DNA from: Duganella sp. CF458
GTDB lineage: Bacteria; Pseudomonadota; Gammaproteobacteria; Burkholderiales; Burkholderiaceae_D
NCBI RefSeq assembly: GCF_900113115.1
Contig: NZ_FOOF01000006.1
Coordinates: 62,001 to 126,000, forward strand
Length of the DNA: 64,000 bases
Direction: 5' to 3'
Of this stretch, positions 52,418 to 61,824 are shown piece after piece. The first letter of the stretch is position 1; each line of letters starts with the position of its first letter. The notes under the pieces were generated by a model. It was given only the letters and a program-made list of their open reading frames with translations. It made no database searches and was not told where the DNA came from. Made by a program: the position numbers and the translations under genes.

Positions 52418-54079
52418 TCACACCGGTATCACGATCTGTACTGCAGTGTTGTTCTGGCGGCCGCGCTGCACGCGCGCTTCGCCGCCCAGGGCGGCGGCGC
52501 GTTCAGCGATAGAGCTCGGTGTAAAGTCTAGCACCGGCTGGCCCGAACATTCATTTTCGATCCGCACGGTGAGCTGGCCGGCGGTGCAGGCCAGCTCGAT
52601 ATAGCCGTTGCGCGCTGTTGTATGCTTGCAGATATTGCTCATGCCTTCGTTGACGATCTGGAATACTTCGGCCGCCAGCCGGTCGCTCATATGCAACTCA
52701 CCCTTGGTGTCCACATTGATGTGCACGTCATAGAACTGGCGCAGCTGCGCCGCTTGCCGGCGCAGCGCGATCAGCAATTCCGGCTCCTTCATCTCCAGCC
52801 CGCCGCGCAGGCTCTTGGCGTAGTTGCGCAAGTCGCGCACCACTTGCGAGGTGACGTCGAGCAGGTTGTCCAGGTCCGGCACCAGCGGGTTGCCGGGATC
52901 GGCCTTCAAGCGGATGCCCGACACGCCATGACGCAGGCCGATATATGGCTGGATCGTCGTATCATGCAAGTCGCGGGCGATACGCTCGCGTTCGCGCAGC
53001 ACCGCCTCCGATGCCATGCGGTCCAGCAATTCGATATTCTCGATGACCGGAAAGGCCTGGGCCGCGATCTGCAGCAGGAACAGGGCATCCGACTTGTGGA
53101 AATGGTGGCGTTGCGACACCACGATCAGGCGCCCGGAGCCGCGCCGCAGCGGCAGCGGCACCGCGATCAGCGACAGCGCGTCAAGCAGTTCGGCCAGGGT
53201 GGCGCCCGCCTCGGCGTCTTGCGCCACCCAGCGCTGGTGCTCGCTGTCGTAGCACTTGATCTGCAGCACGCGCCGCAGCCAGGCGCCGCGCGGCTGGCGC
53301 AGCAGCAGGATCGAATCGACGCTGCACACCAGCAGCGGCGCGGCGGCCTCCGTGGCCAGGTTGCTGGCGTGGATCGGGCGCCCGGCATTGGCCGCACTGG
53401 CCGTGCGCAGGGTCCAGCTGGCGGCGCCGTTATCGTGCATCAGCAGGATGCAGCTGTGGGCGCCGTAGAACTGGCGGGTCTGCTCCAGCACGGAACTGAT
53501 GGTGCGGTCGACCCCGAAGCGCGGGTTGGACATCTGGCTGACCGCATGCAGCAAGGCCATGCGCTGGCGCTGGATCGTCGCCATGCCGCCCCAATGCGCG
53601 ATCATGTATCCCAGGGCCAGCAGGAAGGTGGCGCGCAGCATCACCAGCGCCATTTCCGCGTGGCTGTGGGTGTACAGCGAGGTCAGCGCAAAGGCCAGCG
53701 AGGCGGCCATGGTGATGCGGGCGCCTTCCTCGAAGCCGTGGCTGAAGGCCGATGTCAGGATGGCAAAGAAAAACAGCAGGAAATAGAAGCTGGCGTCGCC
53801 GCCGGTGACGTACACCATCAGGGTGAACCAGCCCACGTCCAGCCAGTACACCAGCTTGCTGCGCACCAGGATCGAGCGGTTGGCCAGCAACAGCAGGGTC
53901 ACGCTTTGCAGCAGGTAGGCCAGGAACACGCCCAGCGACAGCACGTCGGCGCGGCCGGCCGGTTCCACCACCAGGGTGAACAGGCAGGCGACGGCCAGTA
54001 CCAGGCGCATCCAGCGCACCATGGAAGCGTCCGAAGTATCTTTCGGCAGGGTCGCGTGCAGCAAGCCTTCGTTGATCAC
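52418..54079 (-). CDS. NarX-type sensor histidine kinase (HisKA_3)
   Basis: 553 residues. N-terminal membrane region of about six helices (residues 20-165: RLVLAVACLFTLVVEP, FFFAILTSAFSHGF, MLRATFLLALGYMIAHW), a GAF-like domain (about 190-340), then the dimerisation helix with phospho-His near 370 in RERIARDLHDTTIQPYIGLRHG, and an ATPase domain with N-box NEGMSNICKHT and a shortened G-box region (SSIAERAAALGGEARV). Cognate to the adjacent response regulator. The signal is unknown; the multi-helix sensor suggests a membrane-associated cue. Confidence 0.9.
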   Translation of the reverse strand: MINEGLLHATLPKDTSDASMVRWMRLVLAVACLFTLVVEPAGRADVLSLGVFLAYLLQSVTLLLLANRSILVRSKLVYWLDVGWFTLMVYVTGGDASFYFLLFFFAILTSAFSHGFEEGARITMAASLAFALTSLYTHSHAEMALVMLRATFLLALGYMIAHWGGMATIQRQRMALLHAVSQMSNPRFGVDRTISSVLEQTRQFYGAHSCILLMHDNGAASWTLRTASAANAGRPIHASNLATEAAAPLLVCSVDSILLLRQPRGAWLRRVLQIKCYDSEHQRWVAQDAEAGATLAELLDALSLIAVPLPLRRGSGRLIVVSQRHHFHKSDALFLLQIAAQAFPVIENIELLDRMASEAVLRERERIARDLHDTTIQPYIGLRHGVSGIRLKADPGNPLVPDLDNLLDVTSQVVRDLRNYAKSLRGGLEMKEPELLIALRRQAAQLRQFYDVHINVDTKGELHMSDRLAAEVFQIVNEGMSNICKHTTARNGYIELACTAGQLTVRIENECSGQPVLDFTPSSIAERAAALGGEARVQRGRQNNTAVQIVIPV

Positions 54080-54167
54080 GTTCTCTCCGGCGCGTCGTTG
54101 TTACCATGCTAAGAGAACCATTAGTTCTTGTCCATCGCGAGGTTGTATTTTTGAAACGTTGCCGGGA

Positions 54168-54195
54168 CTTGAAATCGGGCGCGGCGGCCCCATGT
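54168..54195 (+). promoter_or_regulatory. RpoH (sigma-32) heat-shock promoter of htpG
   Basis: CTTGAAA (54168-54174), 13-base spacer, CCCCATGT (54188-54195): both boxes match the RpoH consensus CTTGAAA-N11-16-CCCCATnT without mismatch. It lies 40 bases before the htpG start codon. Confidence 0.9.
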
Positions 54196-54235
54196 GGGCG
54201 GTTCCGAAGTTCCTGACAAGACTATTGAGGTAAAA

Positions 54236-56116
54236 ATGGCAGAAAACAAGCAAACCATGGGGTTCCAGGCGGAAGTCAAACAGCTTCTGCAACTGATGAT
54301 TCATTCGCTGTACTCGAACAAGGAAATCTTCCTGCGCGAGCTGGTATCGAATGCTTCCGACGCGGCCGACAAGCTGCGTTTTGAAGCCATCAACAACGAC
54401 GCCCTGTATGGCGACGAGCACGAACTGGCAATCCGCGTCGGCTTCGACAAGGAAGCGCGCACCATCACCATTTCCGACAACGGCATCGGCATGAGCCGCG
54501 AGGAGGCGATTTCCCACCTCGGCACCATCGCCAAGTCGGGCACCAAGGAATTCTTCGGCAAGCTGTCCGGCGACCAGCAGAAGGACGCGGCCCTGATCGG
54601 CCAGTTCGGCGTCGGCTTCTATTCCGGCTTCATCGTGGCCGACCGGATCACCGTCGAATCGCGCCGCGCCGGACTGCCGGCCGCCGAAGGGGTACGCTGG
54701 GAGTCGGCGGGCGAGGGCGACTACTCGATCGAGCGGATCGAGAAGGCCGGCCGCGGCACCGACATCATCCTGCACCTGCGCGAAGGCGAGGACGAACTGT
54801 TGAACGAATGGAAGCTGGAATCCATCATCCGCAAATACTCCGACCATATCTCGCTGCCGATCCAGATGAAGAAGGAGGGCGCCGACGCGCCGGTCACCAT
54901 CAACCAGGCCAGTGCCCTGTGGGCCCGCAACAAGAATGAAATCACGCAGGAACAGTACGAGGAGTTCTACAAGCACGTCTCGCACGACTTCGGCGCGCCG
55001 CTGACCCATACCCACAACCGGGTGGAAGGCCGCAGCGAATACACCCAGCTGCTGTACATCCCGGCCAGGGCCCCGTTCGACCTGTGGGACCGCAACAAGC
55101 GCGGCGGCATCAAGCTGTACGTCAAGCGCGTGTTCATCATGGACGACGCCGAGCAGCTGATGCCGACTTACCTGCGCTTCGTCAAAGGCGTGATCGACTC
55201 GGCCGACCTGCCGCTGAACGTATCGCGCGAAATCCTGCAGGAGTCGCGCGACGTGAAGGCGATCCGTGAAGGTTCGACCAAGCGCGTGCTGGGCATGCTG
55301 GAAGAGCTGGCCAACGCCGACGAGCAGGAAAAGAAAGACAAGTACGCCACGTTCTGGACCGAATTCGGCCAGGTGCTGAAAGAGGGCCTCGGCGAGGACT
55401 TCGGCAACAAGGAGCGCCTGGCCAAGCTGCTGCGCTTTGCCTCGACCGCCAATGAGGGCGAGGAGCAGAGCGTGTCGCTGGAAGCCTACGTCGGCCGCAT
55501 GAAGGAAGGCCAGGACAAGATCTACTACGTCACCGCCGACAGCTTCACCGCCGCCAGGAACTCGCCGCACCTGGAGATCTTCCGCAAGAAGGGCGTCGAA
55601 GTGCTGCTGCTGACCGACCGCGTCGACGAATGGATGCTGTCCTTCCTGAACGACTTCGACGGCAAGGAATTGCATTCCGTGGCCAAGGGCGGCCTCGACC
55701 TGGGCACCCTGGAAGACGAGGCGGAGAAGCAGCAGCACGCCGAGACCGAAACCCAGTACCAGGAACTGGTCGGCCAGATGAAGCACGCGCTGGCCGACAA
55801 GGCCAAGGAAGTGCGCGTCACCTTCCGCCTGACCGAATCGCCGGCCTGCCTGGTGGCCGACGAGCACGAATTGTCGGGCAACCTGCTGCGCATGCTGAAG
55901 GCGGCCGGCCAATCCGCGCCGGATTCGAAACCTATCCTGGAAATCAACCCGCAGCATCCGCTGGTGACGCGCCTGAAGTACGAGGACGCCAGCGGCGCGA
56001 AGTTCAAGGATTGGGCCCACCTGCTGTTCGACCAGGCCGTGCTGGCCGAAGGCGGCACCCTGGCCGACCCGGCCTCCTTCGTCAAGCGCATGAACGAGAT
56101 GTTGCTGTCGAAATAA
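54236..56116 (+). CDS. htpG: Molecular chaperone HtpG (Hsp90)
   Basis: 626 residues, the family length. GHKL ATPase N-domain with [44 protein letters not shown] and [15 protein letters not shown]; middle domain with [22 protein letters not shown]-terminal dimerisation part ending [10 protein letters not shown]. Folds client proteins, with ATP hydrolysis, under stress. I chose the ATG after GAGGTAAAA; the upstream frame start at 54194 would overlap the heat-shock promoter. Confidence 0.98.
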   Translation: MAENKQTMGFQAEVKQLLQLMIHSLYSNKEIFLRELVSNASDAADKLRFEAINNDALYGDEHELAIRVGFDKEARTITISDNGIGMSREEAISHLGTIAKSGTKEFFGKLSGDQQKDAALIGQFGVGFYSGFIVADRITVESRRAGLPAAEGVRWESAGEGDYSIERIEKAGRGTDIILHLREGEDELLNEWKLESIIRKYSDHISLPIQMKKEGADAPVTINQASALWARNKNEITQEQYEEFYKHVSHDFGAPLTHTHNRVEGRSEYTQLLYIPARAPFDLWDRNKRGGIKLYVKRVFIMDDAEQLMPTYLRFVKGVIDSADLPLNVSREILQESRDVKAIREGSTKRVLGMLEELANADEQEKKDKYATFWTEFGQVLKEGLGEDFGNKERLAKLLRFASTANEGEEQSVSLEAYVGRMKEGQDKIYYVTADSFTAARNSPHLEIFRKKGVEVLLLTDRVDEWMLSFLNDFDGKELHSVAKGGLDLGTLEDEAEKQQHAETETQYQELVGQMKHALADKAKEVRVTFRLTESPACLVADEHELSGNLLRMLKAAGQSAPDSKPILEINPQHPLVTRLKYEDASGAKFKDWAHLLFDQAVLAEGGTLADPASFVKRMNEMLLSK

Positions 56117-56206
56117 AACCGGGCAGGACGACTGGTTAGATTTGGTGAGACTTTAGCTCCTTGTCAAGCGGCATAATCAAAGCAAGCCCGCCTACGCGAG
56201 GATTGC

Positions 56207-57403
56207 ATGACGGAAGTTCGCAAGCAGCGTATTCTCATCGTTGACGACCAGAGCGTCCACACCGTGGCGCTGTGCGATGTGCTGCGCCAGTACCAGTTTG
56301 ATGCGGAAGGCAGCTCCAGTGCCGAAGCGGCGCTGGAGTTGCTGCGCAGCCAGACGTTCGACCTGATGCTGTCCGACCTCAACATGCCGGGCATGGATGG
56401 CATCGCCCTGGTCCGGGAGGCCCTGCAGCTCGACCCGGACCTGGCCTGCATCATCATGACCGGCGAGGGCAGCATCGCTACCGCCGTGCGCGCCATGCAG
56501 GGCGGCGCCCTCGATTACATCGTCAAACCCTTCAAGGCGTCCTCGCTGCTGCCGGTGCTGGCGCGGGCCCAGGCCACGCGCGCCCTGCGCCTGGCCAACG
56601 CCGAACTGGAACGCCAGTTGCGCCAGAACGTGATGGAACTGGCGGAAGCCAACCACCGCCTGGAGCAGGCGCGTACCGCGGCCGAACATGCCAACTCGGA
56701 AAAATCGCGCTTCCTGTCGAATATGAGCCATGAGCTGCGCACGCCGCTGAACGGCATCCTCGGCTTCGCGCAAATCCTGGCGGCCGACCGGCTGCCGGCC
56801 ACCCAGCTGGAAAAACAGCGCTTTGCGCGCAATATCGTGCAGTCCGGCCAGCACCTGCTGAAACTGGTCAACGAAATCCTCGACCTGGCGCGCATCGAAG
56901 CGGGCAAGGTGCCGCTGGCGATGGAGGCGGTGGACCTGCCCACCGTGTTGCAGGAATGCCGCATGATGGTCACGCCCTTGGCCGCCAAGCGCGACATCAG
57001 CCTCGGTTTCGGCGACGTGCCCGAACGGCGCCTGCGGGCCGACCGCACGCGCCTGGTGCAGGTGCTGATCAACCTGCTGTCCAACGCCATCAAGTACAAC
57101 CATGACCAGGGCCGCGTCGCCGTGGCCTGCACCGCGGCCGCAGGCAGCCGCCTGCGTATTTCCGTCAGCGACACGGGGCCGGGGCTGGAGCCGGACCAGG
57201 TACAGCACATCTTCCAGCCGTTCCACCGCCTCGGGCGCGACGAAGAGGAGGAGGGCAGCGGCCTTGGCCTTGCCCTCACCCGGCGCGTGGTCGAGGCCAT
57301 GCAAGGCGCCATCGGCGTCGAGAGCCAGCCGGGCCAGGGCAGCACCTTCTGGGTGGAACTGCCGCTGGCGCCGGAAACTACCCAACAGGTGCAACATGCG
57401 TAG
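56207..57403 (+). CDS. Response regulator-histidine kinase (REC-HisKA-HATPase)
   Basis: 398 residues. Residues 1-120 REC with D13/D14-type acidic cluster (ILIVDDQS), phospho-acceptor D57 (LMLSDLNMPGMDG) and Lys in DYIVKPF; a coiled coil (about 125-160); HisKA with H175 in FLSNMSHELRTPLNGILGF; HATPase with N-box QVLINLLSNAIKYN and G-boxes DTGPGLEPDQ and GSGLGLALTRRVVEAMQG. No membrane segment, so it is cytoplasmic and receives its input by phosphorylation or protein contact. It overlaps the next gene by 8 bases. First gene of the signalling operon. Confidence 0.93.
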   Translation: MTEVRKQRILIVDDQSVHTVALCDVLRQYQFDAEGSSSAEAALELLRSQTFDLMLSDLNMPGMDGIALVREALQLDPDLACIIMTGEGSIATAVRAMQGGALDYIVKPFKASSLLPVLARAQATRALRLANAELERQLRQNVMELAEANHRLEQARTAAEHANSEKSRFLSNMSHELRTPLNGILGFAQILAADRLPATQLEKQRFARNIVQSGQHLLKLVNEILDLARIEAGKVPLAMEAVDLPTVLQECRMMVTPLAAKRDISLGFGDVPERRLRADRTRLVQVLINLLSNAIKYNHDQGRVAVACTAAAGSRLRISVSDTGPGLEPDQVQHIFQPFHRLGRDEEEEGSGLGLALTRRVVEAMQGAIGVESQPGQGSTFWVELPLAPETTQQVQHA

Positions 57404-58403
57404 CCGAACCATGCAGGTCCTTGCCGTGTTGTTCCTTGTGTTGGCGCTGGGCGTGGCCTGGCTGTGGCAACAGCAACGGCAGCCGGCGCGGCCGGCGCAG
57501 GCGCTGGTGATCGCCGCCAATACCGCCTACGTCGGCACCTGCGCGGTGGTGGCGGCGCAGCAGCAGGGCTACTTCGCCGGCCAGGGATTGCAGGTCAAGG
57601 TGCTGCCGTTCTCGAGCGGCAAGGCGTCGATGCAGGCGGTGGTCGACGGCAAGGCCGACGTCGGCACCGTGGCCGATATCCCGATCGTGTTCGCCGCCAT
57701 GGAAGGGGTGCCGGTCAAGGTGCTGGCCACCTTCTTCCGTACCGGCAAGGACCATGGCATCATCGGCCGCCGCGACCATGGCGTGCTGACCCCGGCCAGC
57801 CTGAAAGGCAAGCGCATCGGCGTGACCCAGGGCACCTCGGGCCAGTTCACGCTGGACGTGTTCCTGAACTGGCAGCGCATGGACGGCAGCGAAGTCACCA
57901 TGGTCAACTACAAGCCGGAAGAACTGGGCCAGGCGCTGCAGCGCGGCGAGGTCGACGCGGTGGCCGGCTGGGAGCCGTACCTGGGCGCCATGCGCAAGCA
58001 GCTGGGCGATACCGCGGTGAGCTTCTCGGGCGAACAGGCTTACGAGAGCATCTACAACCTGGTCTCGCTGCAACGCTTCACCGGCGAGCGGGCGGCCGTC
58101 ATCCCGCGCCTGCTGCACGCCATCGAGCAGGGTTCGGCCTGGTGCGAAAAGTCGCCGCGGCAGGCGCAGCCCCTGCTGCCGGCGACCGCCGAACTGAACC
58201 GCGACGAAGTGCTGGCAGCCTGGCCGACCTACCATTTCGGCCTGGAGCTGGACCAGTCGCTGTTGCTGGCCTTTGAAGACCGGGCCCGCTGGGCCATCCG
58301 CAACCGCCTGGCCAATTCGCGCGAAGTGCCGAATTTCCTCGACAATGTGTACCTGGAAGGATTGGGCGAGGTGCGGCCGACTGCCGTCACCGTCATCCAC
58401 TGA
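57396..58403 (+). CDS. Membrane-anchored NMT1/SsuA-type solute-binding protein
   Basis: 335 residues. An N-terminal hydrophobic helix (VLAVLFLVLALGVAWLW) without an obvious signal-peptidase site (followed by QQQRQPARPAQ) suggests an anchored protein. The rest is the NrtA/SsuA/ThiY-type binding fold: CAVVAAQQQGYFAGQGLQVKV, GKADVGTVADIPIVFA, KGKRIGVTQGTSGQFTLDVFL, GEVDAVAGWEPYLGAM. No ABC permease or ATPase gene is adjacent. Overlap with a kinase gene before and a membrane kinase gene six bases after it suggests it delivers a ligand signal to a kinase rather than to a transporter. Confidence 0.85.
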   Translation: MRSRTMQVLAVLFLVLALGVAWLWQQQRQPARPAQALVIAANTAYVGTCAVVAAQQQGYFAGQGLQVKVLPFSSGKASMQAVVDGKADVGTVADIPIVFAAMEGVPVKVLATFFRTGKDHGIIGRRDHGVLTPASLKGKRIGVTQGTSGQFTLDVFLNWQRMDGSEVTMVNYKPEELGQALQRGEVDAVAGWEPYLGAMRKQLGDTAVSFSGEQAYESIYNLVSLQRFTGERAAVIPRLLHAIEQGSAWCEKSPRQAQPLLPATAELNRDEVLAAWPTYHFGLELDQSLLLAFEDRARWAIRNRLANSREVPNFLDNVYLEGLGEVRPTAVTVIH

Positions 58404-58409
58404 GCCGCC

Positions 58410-60935
58410 ATGAAAATTATCACTCGCCTGAAGTGGGCCCAGTGGCTGTGCGTGGCCGGGGTGACGCTGGCCGTGCTGCTGATGATCGGCGCCACGCGCC
58501 AGGTCCGGCAGGAATTGCAGCGCAACGAGCGGGCCGGGGAAATCGTCAGCGGCGTGGTGGCGCTGCGCTACCTGTCGCTCGAGTATGCGCAAACCCAGGA
58601 GCGGCGCTCCCACGTGCAATGGCAGTTGCGCAAGGATTCCCTGCAAGGCTTGCTGCTGCGCGATGATTTGTTCCGGGAAGCGCAGGAAGCCCAGCTGCTG
58701 CACGACCTGCAGGAAAACCTGCCCCTGCTGGCACGGCATTTTTCCGAACTGCTGCTGGTACGGCAGGAGTTGCGCGCCACGCCGGAGCGTGCCGAAGTGC
58801 TGCACCTGCTGGAAGCGCGCCTGTTCGGCCAGCTGATGTCGCGTACCCAGGACATGATCCGCGACGCCGAAGAGCTGGCGCGCCGCAGCCGCCAGGGCGT
58901 GCTGCAGGCGCAGCAGAACGCGTCGGCGGTGGCGGCCGGCCTGGGCCTGCTGCTGGCGCTGACCGTGCTGGGCGCGCTGGCCCTGACCATCCGCAGCGTG
59001 GCGCATCCGCTGGAGCGGCTGCGGCGCGGGGTCGAGCTGGTGGGAACCGGCAAGCTGGACTTCCGCATGAACATGCAGGCGGTCGACGAGGTGGGCGACC
59101 TGGCGCGCGCCTTCGATGCCATGACCGAGCGCCTGCGCGACACCACGGTCTCGCGCGATGAACTGGTCAGCGCCAATGCCGCCCTGCACGACGAGATGGA
59201 AGTGCGCCACAGCGCCGAACTGAAAGTGCAGGCCCAGGTCGGGCGTCTCAGCCTGCTGCACCAGATGACGCGTTCGATCGGCGAGCGGCAGGATCTGCGC
59301 AGCATCCTGCAGGTGCTGGTGCGCAGCCTGGAAGACCAGTTGCCGGTCGACTTTGCCTGCGTCTTCCTGCTGCAGGAAGGCGTGCTGGAAGCCAGTTGCG
59401 TCGGCATGGGCAATGCCATGCTGCCGGGCGATGCGGCGCTGAAGGAGGGCGCCCAGGTCTCGATCGACAACAACGGCCTGTCGCGCTGCGTGAAGGGGCA
59501 ACTGGTGTACGAACCCGATATCAACGGCAGCGAGTACCCCTTCCCGCACCGGCTGGCGCGCGGCGGCCTGAATTCCCTGGTGCTGGCGCCGCTGCAGGCC
59601 GAGAGCGTGGTGTTCGGCGTACTGGCCGTGGCGCGCACCATCCCGAATGCCTTCTCCAGCGGCGAATGCGAATTCCTGCGCCAATTGAGCGAACACGCCG
59701 CCCTGGCGGCGCGCCAGGCGCAGTTGTATGGCGCCCTGCAGCAGGCTTACCACACCCTGCATGCGACCCAGCAGTCGGTCACCCGGGAAGAACGCCTGCG
59801 CGCGCTGGGCCAGATGGCCAGCGGCATCGCGCACGACATCAACAACGCCATTTCACCGGTGGCCCTGTACACCGAAACCCTGCTGGAAACCGAGGATGGC
59901 TTGAGTGCCAGCGGCCGCAGCAACCTGCAGGTGATCGCCCGCGCCATTGACGACGTGGCGGCGACGGTGGCGCGCATGCGCGAGCTGTACCGCCGCCGCG
60001 AGCCGCAGACCGAGCTGGCCAGCGTCAGCCTGAACGTGCTGGCGCAGCAGGTGGCCGACCTGACGCGGGCGCGCTGGAGCGATATGCCGCAGCAGCGCGG
60101 GGTGGTGATCTCGATGAAGCTGGAACTGGCGCCCGGCCTGCCGGCCGTGATGGGTTCCGAGCCGGAAATCCGCGAGGCGCTGACCAACCTGGTGTTCAAT
60201 GCCGTCGACGCCATGCCGGAAGGCGGCGCGCTGATCCTGCGCACCCGCAGCACCGGCGAGCATGCCATTGTCGACGTGGTCGACAGCGGGGTCGGCATGG
60301 ACGAATCGACGCGCCGCCACTGCCTCGACCCCTTCTTCACCACCAAGGGCGAGCGCGGCAGCGGCCTGGGCCTGGCCACCGTCAACTCGATGGCGGAGCG
60401 CCACAGCGCCGTGGTGCAGGTGGAATCGATGATCGGGCAGGGCACCACGGTGTCGCTGGCCTTCCCGCTGCCGCTGGTGCATCCCGCCATACCGCCGCTG
60501 GAAGTCCCGGCCACTGCGGTGGCGGTGGCCGAACCGATGCGCCTGCTGGTGATCGACGACGACCCGGCAGTTCTGGCCTCCATGACCACCATCCTGCAGC
60601 GCGACGGCCATACGGTGGTGGCGGCCAATGGCGGTGCCGCCGGCATCGAACAGTTCCGCGCCTCGATGGACTCGAGCCCGCCCTTCGATGCGGTGTTCAG
60701 CGACCTGGGCATGCCGCACGTCGACGGCCGCAAGGTGGCCGGCTGCATCAAGGAGTTGTCGCCGACCACGCCGGTGATCCTGGTCACCGGTTGGGGCCAG
60801 CGCCTGATTCCGGAGGGCGACGTGGATGCCAAGCCTGCCAGCGTGGACGAAGTGCTGAGCAAGCCGCCGCGCGTGCGCGAATTGCGCGAGGTGCTGCTGA
60901 AAGTGCACAAGGTCGGGTATAGTCCTGCGTCATGA
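58410..60935 (+). CDS. Membrane histidine kinase with HAMP, GAF and C-terminal receiver
   Basis: 841 residues. TM1 at about 12-30, periplasmic helical region to about 165, TM2 at about 170-195, HAMP to about 245 (ERLRRGVELVGTGKLDFRM), GAF at about 285-430, HisKA with H475 in ASGIAHDINNAISPVALYTE, HATPase with DSGVGMDES and GSGLGLATVNSMAERH, and a REC domain with D765 in FDAVFSDLGMPHVDG. Phosphate could pass from H475 to D765 and on to another protein. The sensor domain is a likely partner for the binding protein encoded just upstream. Confidence 0.93.
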   Translation: MKIITRLKWAQWLCVAGVTLAVLLMIGATRQVRQELQRNERAGEIVSGVVALRYLSLEYAQTQERRSHVQWQLRKDSLQGLLLRDDLFREAQEAQLLHDLQENLPLLARHFSELLLVRQELRATPERAEVLHLLEARLFGQLMSRTQDMIRDAEELARRSRQGVLQAQQNASAVAAGLGLLLALTVLGALALTIRSVAHPLERLRRGVELVGTGKLDFRMNMQAVDEVGDLARAFDAMTERLRDTTVSRDELVSANAALHDEMEVRHSAELKVQAQVGRLSLLHQMTRSIGERQDLRSILQVLVRSLEDQLPVDFACVFLLQEGVLEASCVGMGNAMLPGDAALKEGAQVSIDNNGLSRCVKGQLVYEPDINGSEYPFPHRLARGGLNSLVLAPLQAESVVFGVLAVARTIPNAFSSGECEFLRQLSEHAALAARQAQLYGALQQAYHTLHATQQSVTREERLRALGQMASGIAHDINNAISPVALYTETLLETEDGLSASGRSNLQVIARAIDDVAATVARMRELYRRREPQTELASVSLNVLAQQVADLTRARWSDMPQQRGVVISMKLELAPGLPAVMGSEPEIREALTNLVFNAVDAMPEGGALILRTRSTGEHAIVDVVDSGVGMDESTRRHCLDPFFTTKGERGSGLGLATVNSMAERHSAVVQVESMIGQGTTVSLAFPLPLVHPAIPPLEVPATAVAVAEPMRLLVIDDDPAVLASMTTILQRDGHTVVAANGGAAGIEQFRASMDSSPPFDAVFSDLGMPHVDGRKVAGCIKELSPTTPVILVTGWGQRLIPEGDVDAKPASVDEVLSKPPRVRELREVLLKVHKVGYSPAS

Positions 60936-61789
60936 ACGATCCCATCGTATTTGCCGCGCACCGGGCGCGGTTGTTTGCCATCGCCTATCGCATGCTCGGC
61001 GTGCGGGCCGATGCCGAAGACGTGCTGCAGGATGCCTGGATCCGCTGGCAGGGCGCCGATACCAGCGGCGTGCAATCGGCCGAAGCCTGGCTGGTGACGG
61101 TCGTCACGCGCTTGTCCATCGACCGCTTGCGCGCCGCCATCGCCGAACGTGAAGCCTACGAGGGGCTGTGGCTGCCCGAACCGCTGGTGGCGGTCGACCA
61201 GGAAACGCCGGAAGCCCAGGCCGAACGGGCCAGCGACCTGTCGCTGGCCTATATGTGGCTGCTGCAGCGCCTGGGCCCCGAGGAGCGCGCCGCCTTCCTG
61301 CTGCGCCAGGTGTTCGACTACGACTATGACGAGGTGGCGCAGCAGCTTGGCAAGTCGGAAGCCGCCTGCCGCCAGATGGTGAGCCGGGCCGGCGAGCGCG
61401 TGCAGCAAGGCCAGTCGCGCTTCGACATACCGGCCGATACCCATCGCCAGCTCCTGCAGCGTTTCGTGGACGCTTCGGCCAGCGGCGACAAGGCGGCAGT
61501 GCGCGCCTTGCTGGCGCACGACCTGGAACTGGTGGGCGACGGCGGCGGCAAGGTCAAATCGTTCGGCATCGTCATCACCGATCCGGACAAGATCGCCGCC
61601 CTGTATGCCGGCATGCACAAGCTGGGCGCGATCGCATACCGCGCGGCCATGGTCAATGGCGAGCCGGGCCTGCTGCGCTTCGTGGACGGCCAGCTGGAAT
61701 CGGCGCAAGGCTTTGCCACCGACGGCCAGCGCATCACCGGCATCTACGTGGTGCGCAACCCGGACAAGTTGGCGCATATTTATCACTGA
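60932..61789 (+). CDS. ECF41-type sigma factor (SigJ-like) with SnoaL-like C-domain
   Basis: 285 residues. Sigma2 (HRARLFAIAYRMLGVRADAEDVLQDAWIRW) and sigma4 (LSLAYMWLLQRLGPEERAAFLLRQVFDYDYDEVAQQLGKSE), followed by a SnoaL-like extension. The three ECF41 hallmarks are all present: WLPEP at 80-84, DGGGK at 203-207 and NPDKL at 276-280. In ECF41 factors the C-terminal extension itself controls activity, with no anti-sigma factor, and the usual target is a carboxymuconolactone-decarboxylase-type or related oxidoreductase gene nearby. The start overlaps the kinase stop (ATGA). Confidence 0.93.
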   Translation: MNDPIVFAAHRARLFAIAYRMLGVRADAEDVLQDAWIRWQGADTSGVQSAEAWLVTVVTRLSIDRLRAAIAEREAYEGLWLPEPLVAVDQETPEAQAERASDLSLAYMWLLQRLGPEERAAFLLRQVFDYDYDEVAQQLGKSEAACRQMVSRAGERVQQGQSRFDIPADTHRQLLQRFVDASASGDKAAVRALLAHDLELVGDGGGKVKSFGIVITDPDKIAALYAGMHKLGAIAYRAAMVNGEPGLLRFVDGQLESAQGFATDGQRITGIYVVRNPDKLAHIYH

Positions 61790-61824
61790 CGTTGGCAGGC
61801 AGGTATGCTGCGGAGGGTCCGAAC

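Noticed and set aside
57378..59834. An 818-codon minus-strand open frame across the kinase and binding-protein genes
   Set aside because: Composition is that of a shadow frame (Gln/Arg/His-rich), and the plus strand carries well-defined domains throughout.
60900..60935. A possible ECF41 promoter for the ECF41 gene itself (GTGCACA and CGTC near its start)
   Set aside because: Only four of seven bases match in the upstream box, the spacer is 18, and CGTC adjoins the ATG, so transcription would start inside the gene.
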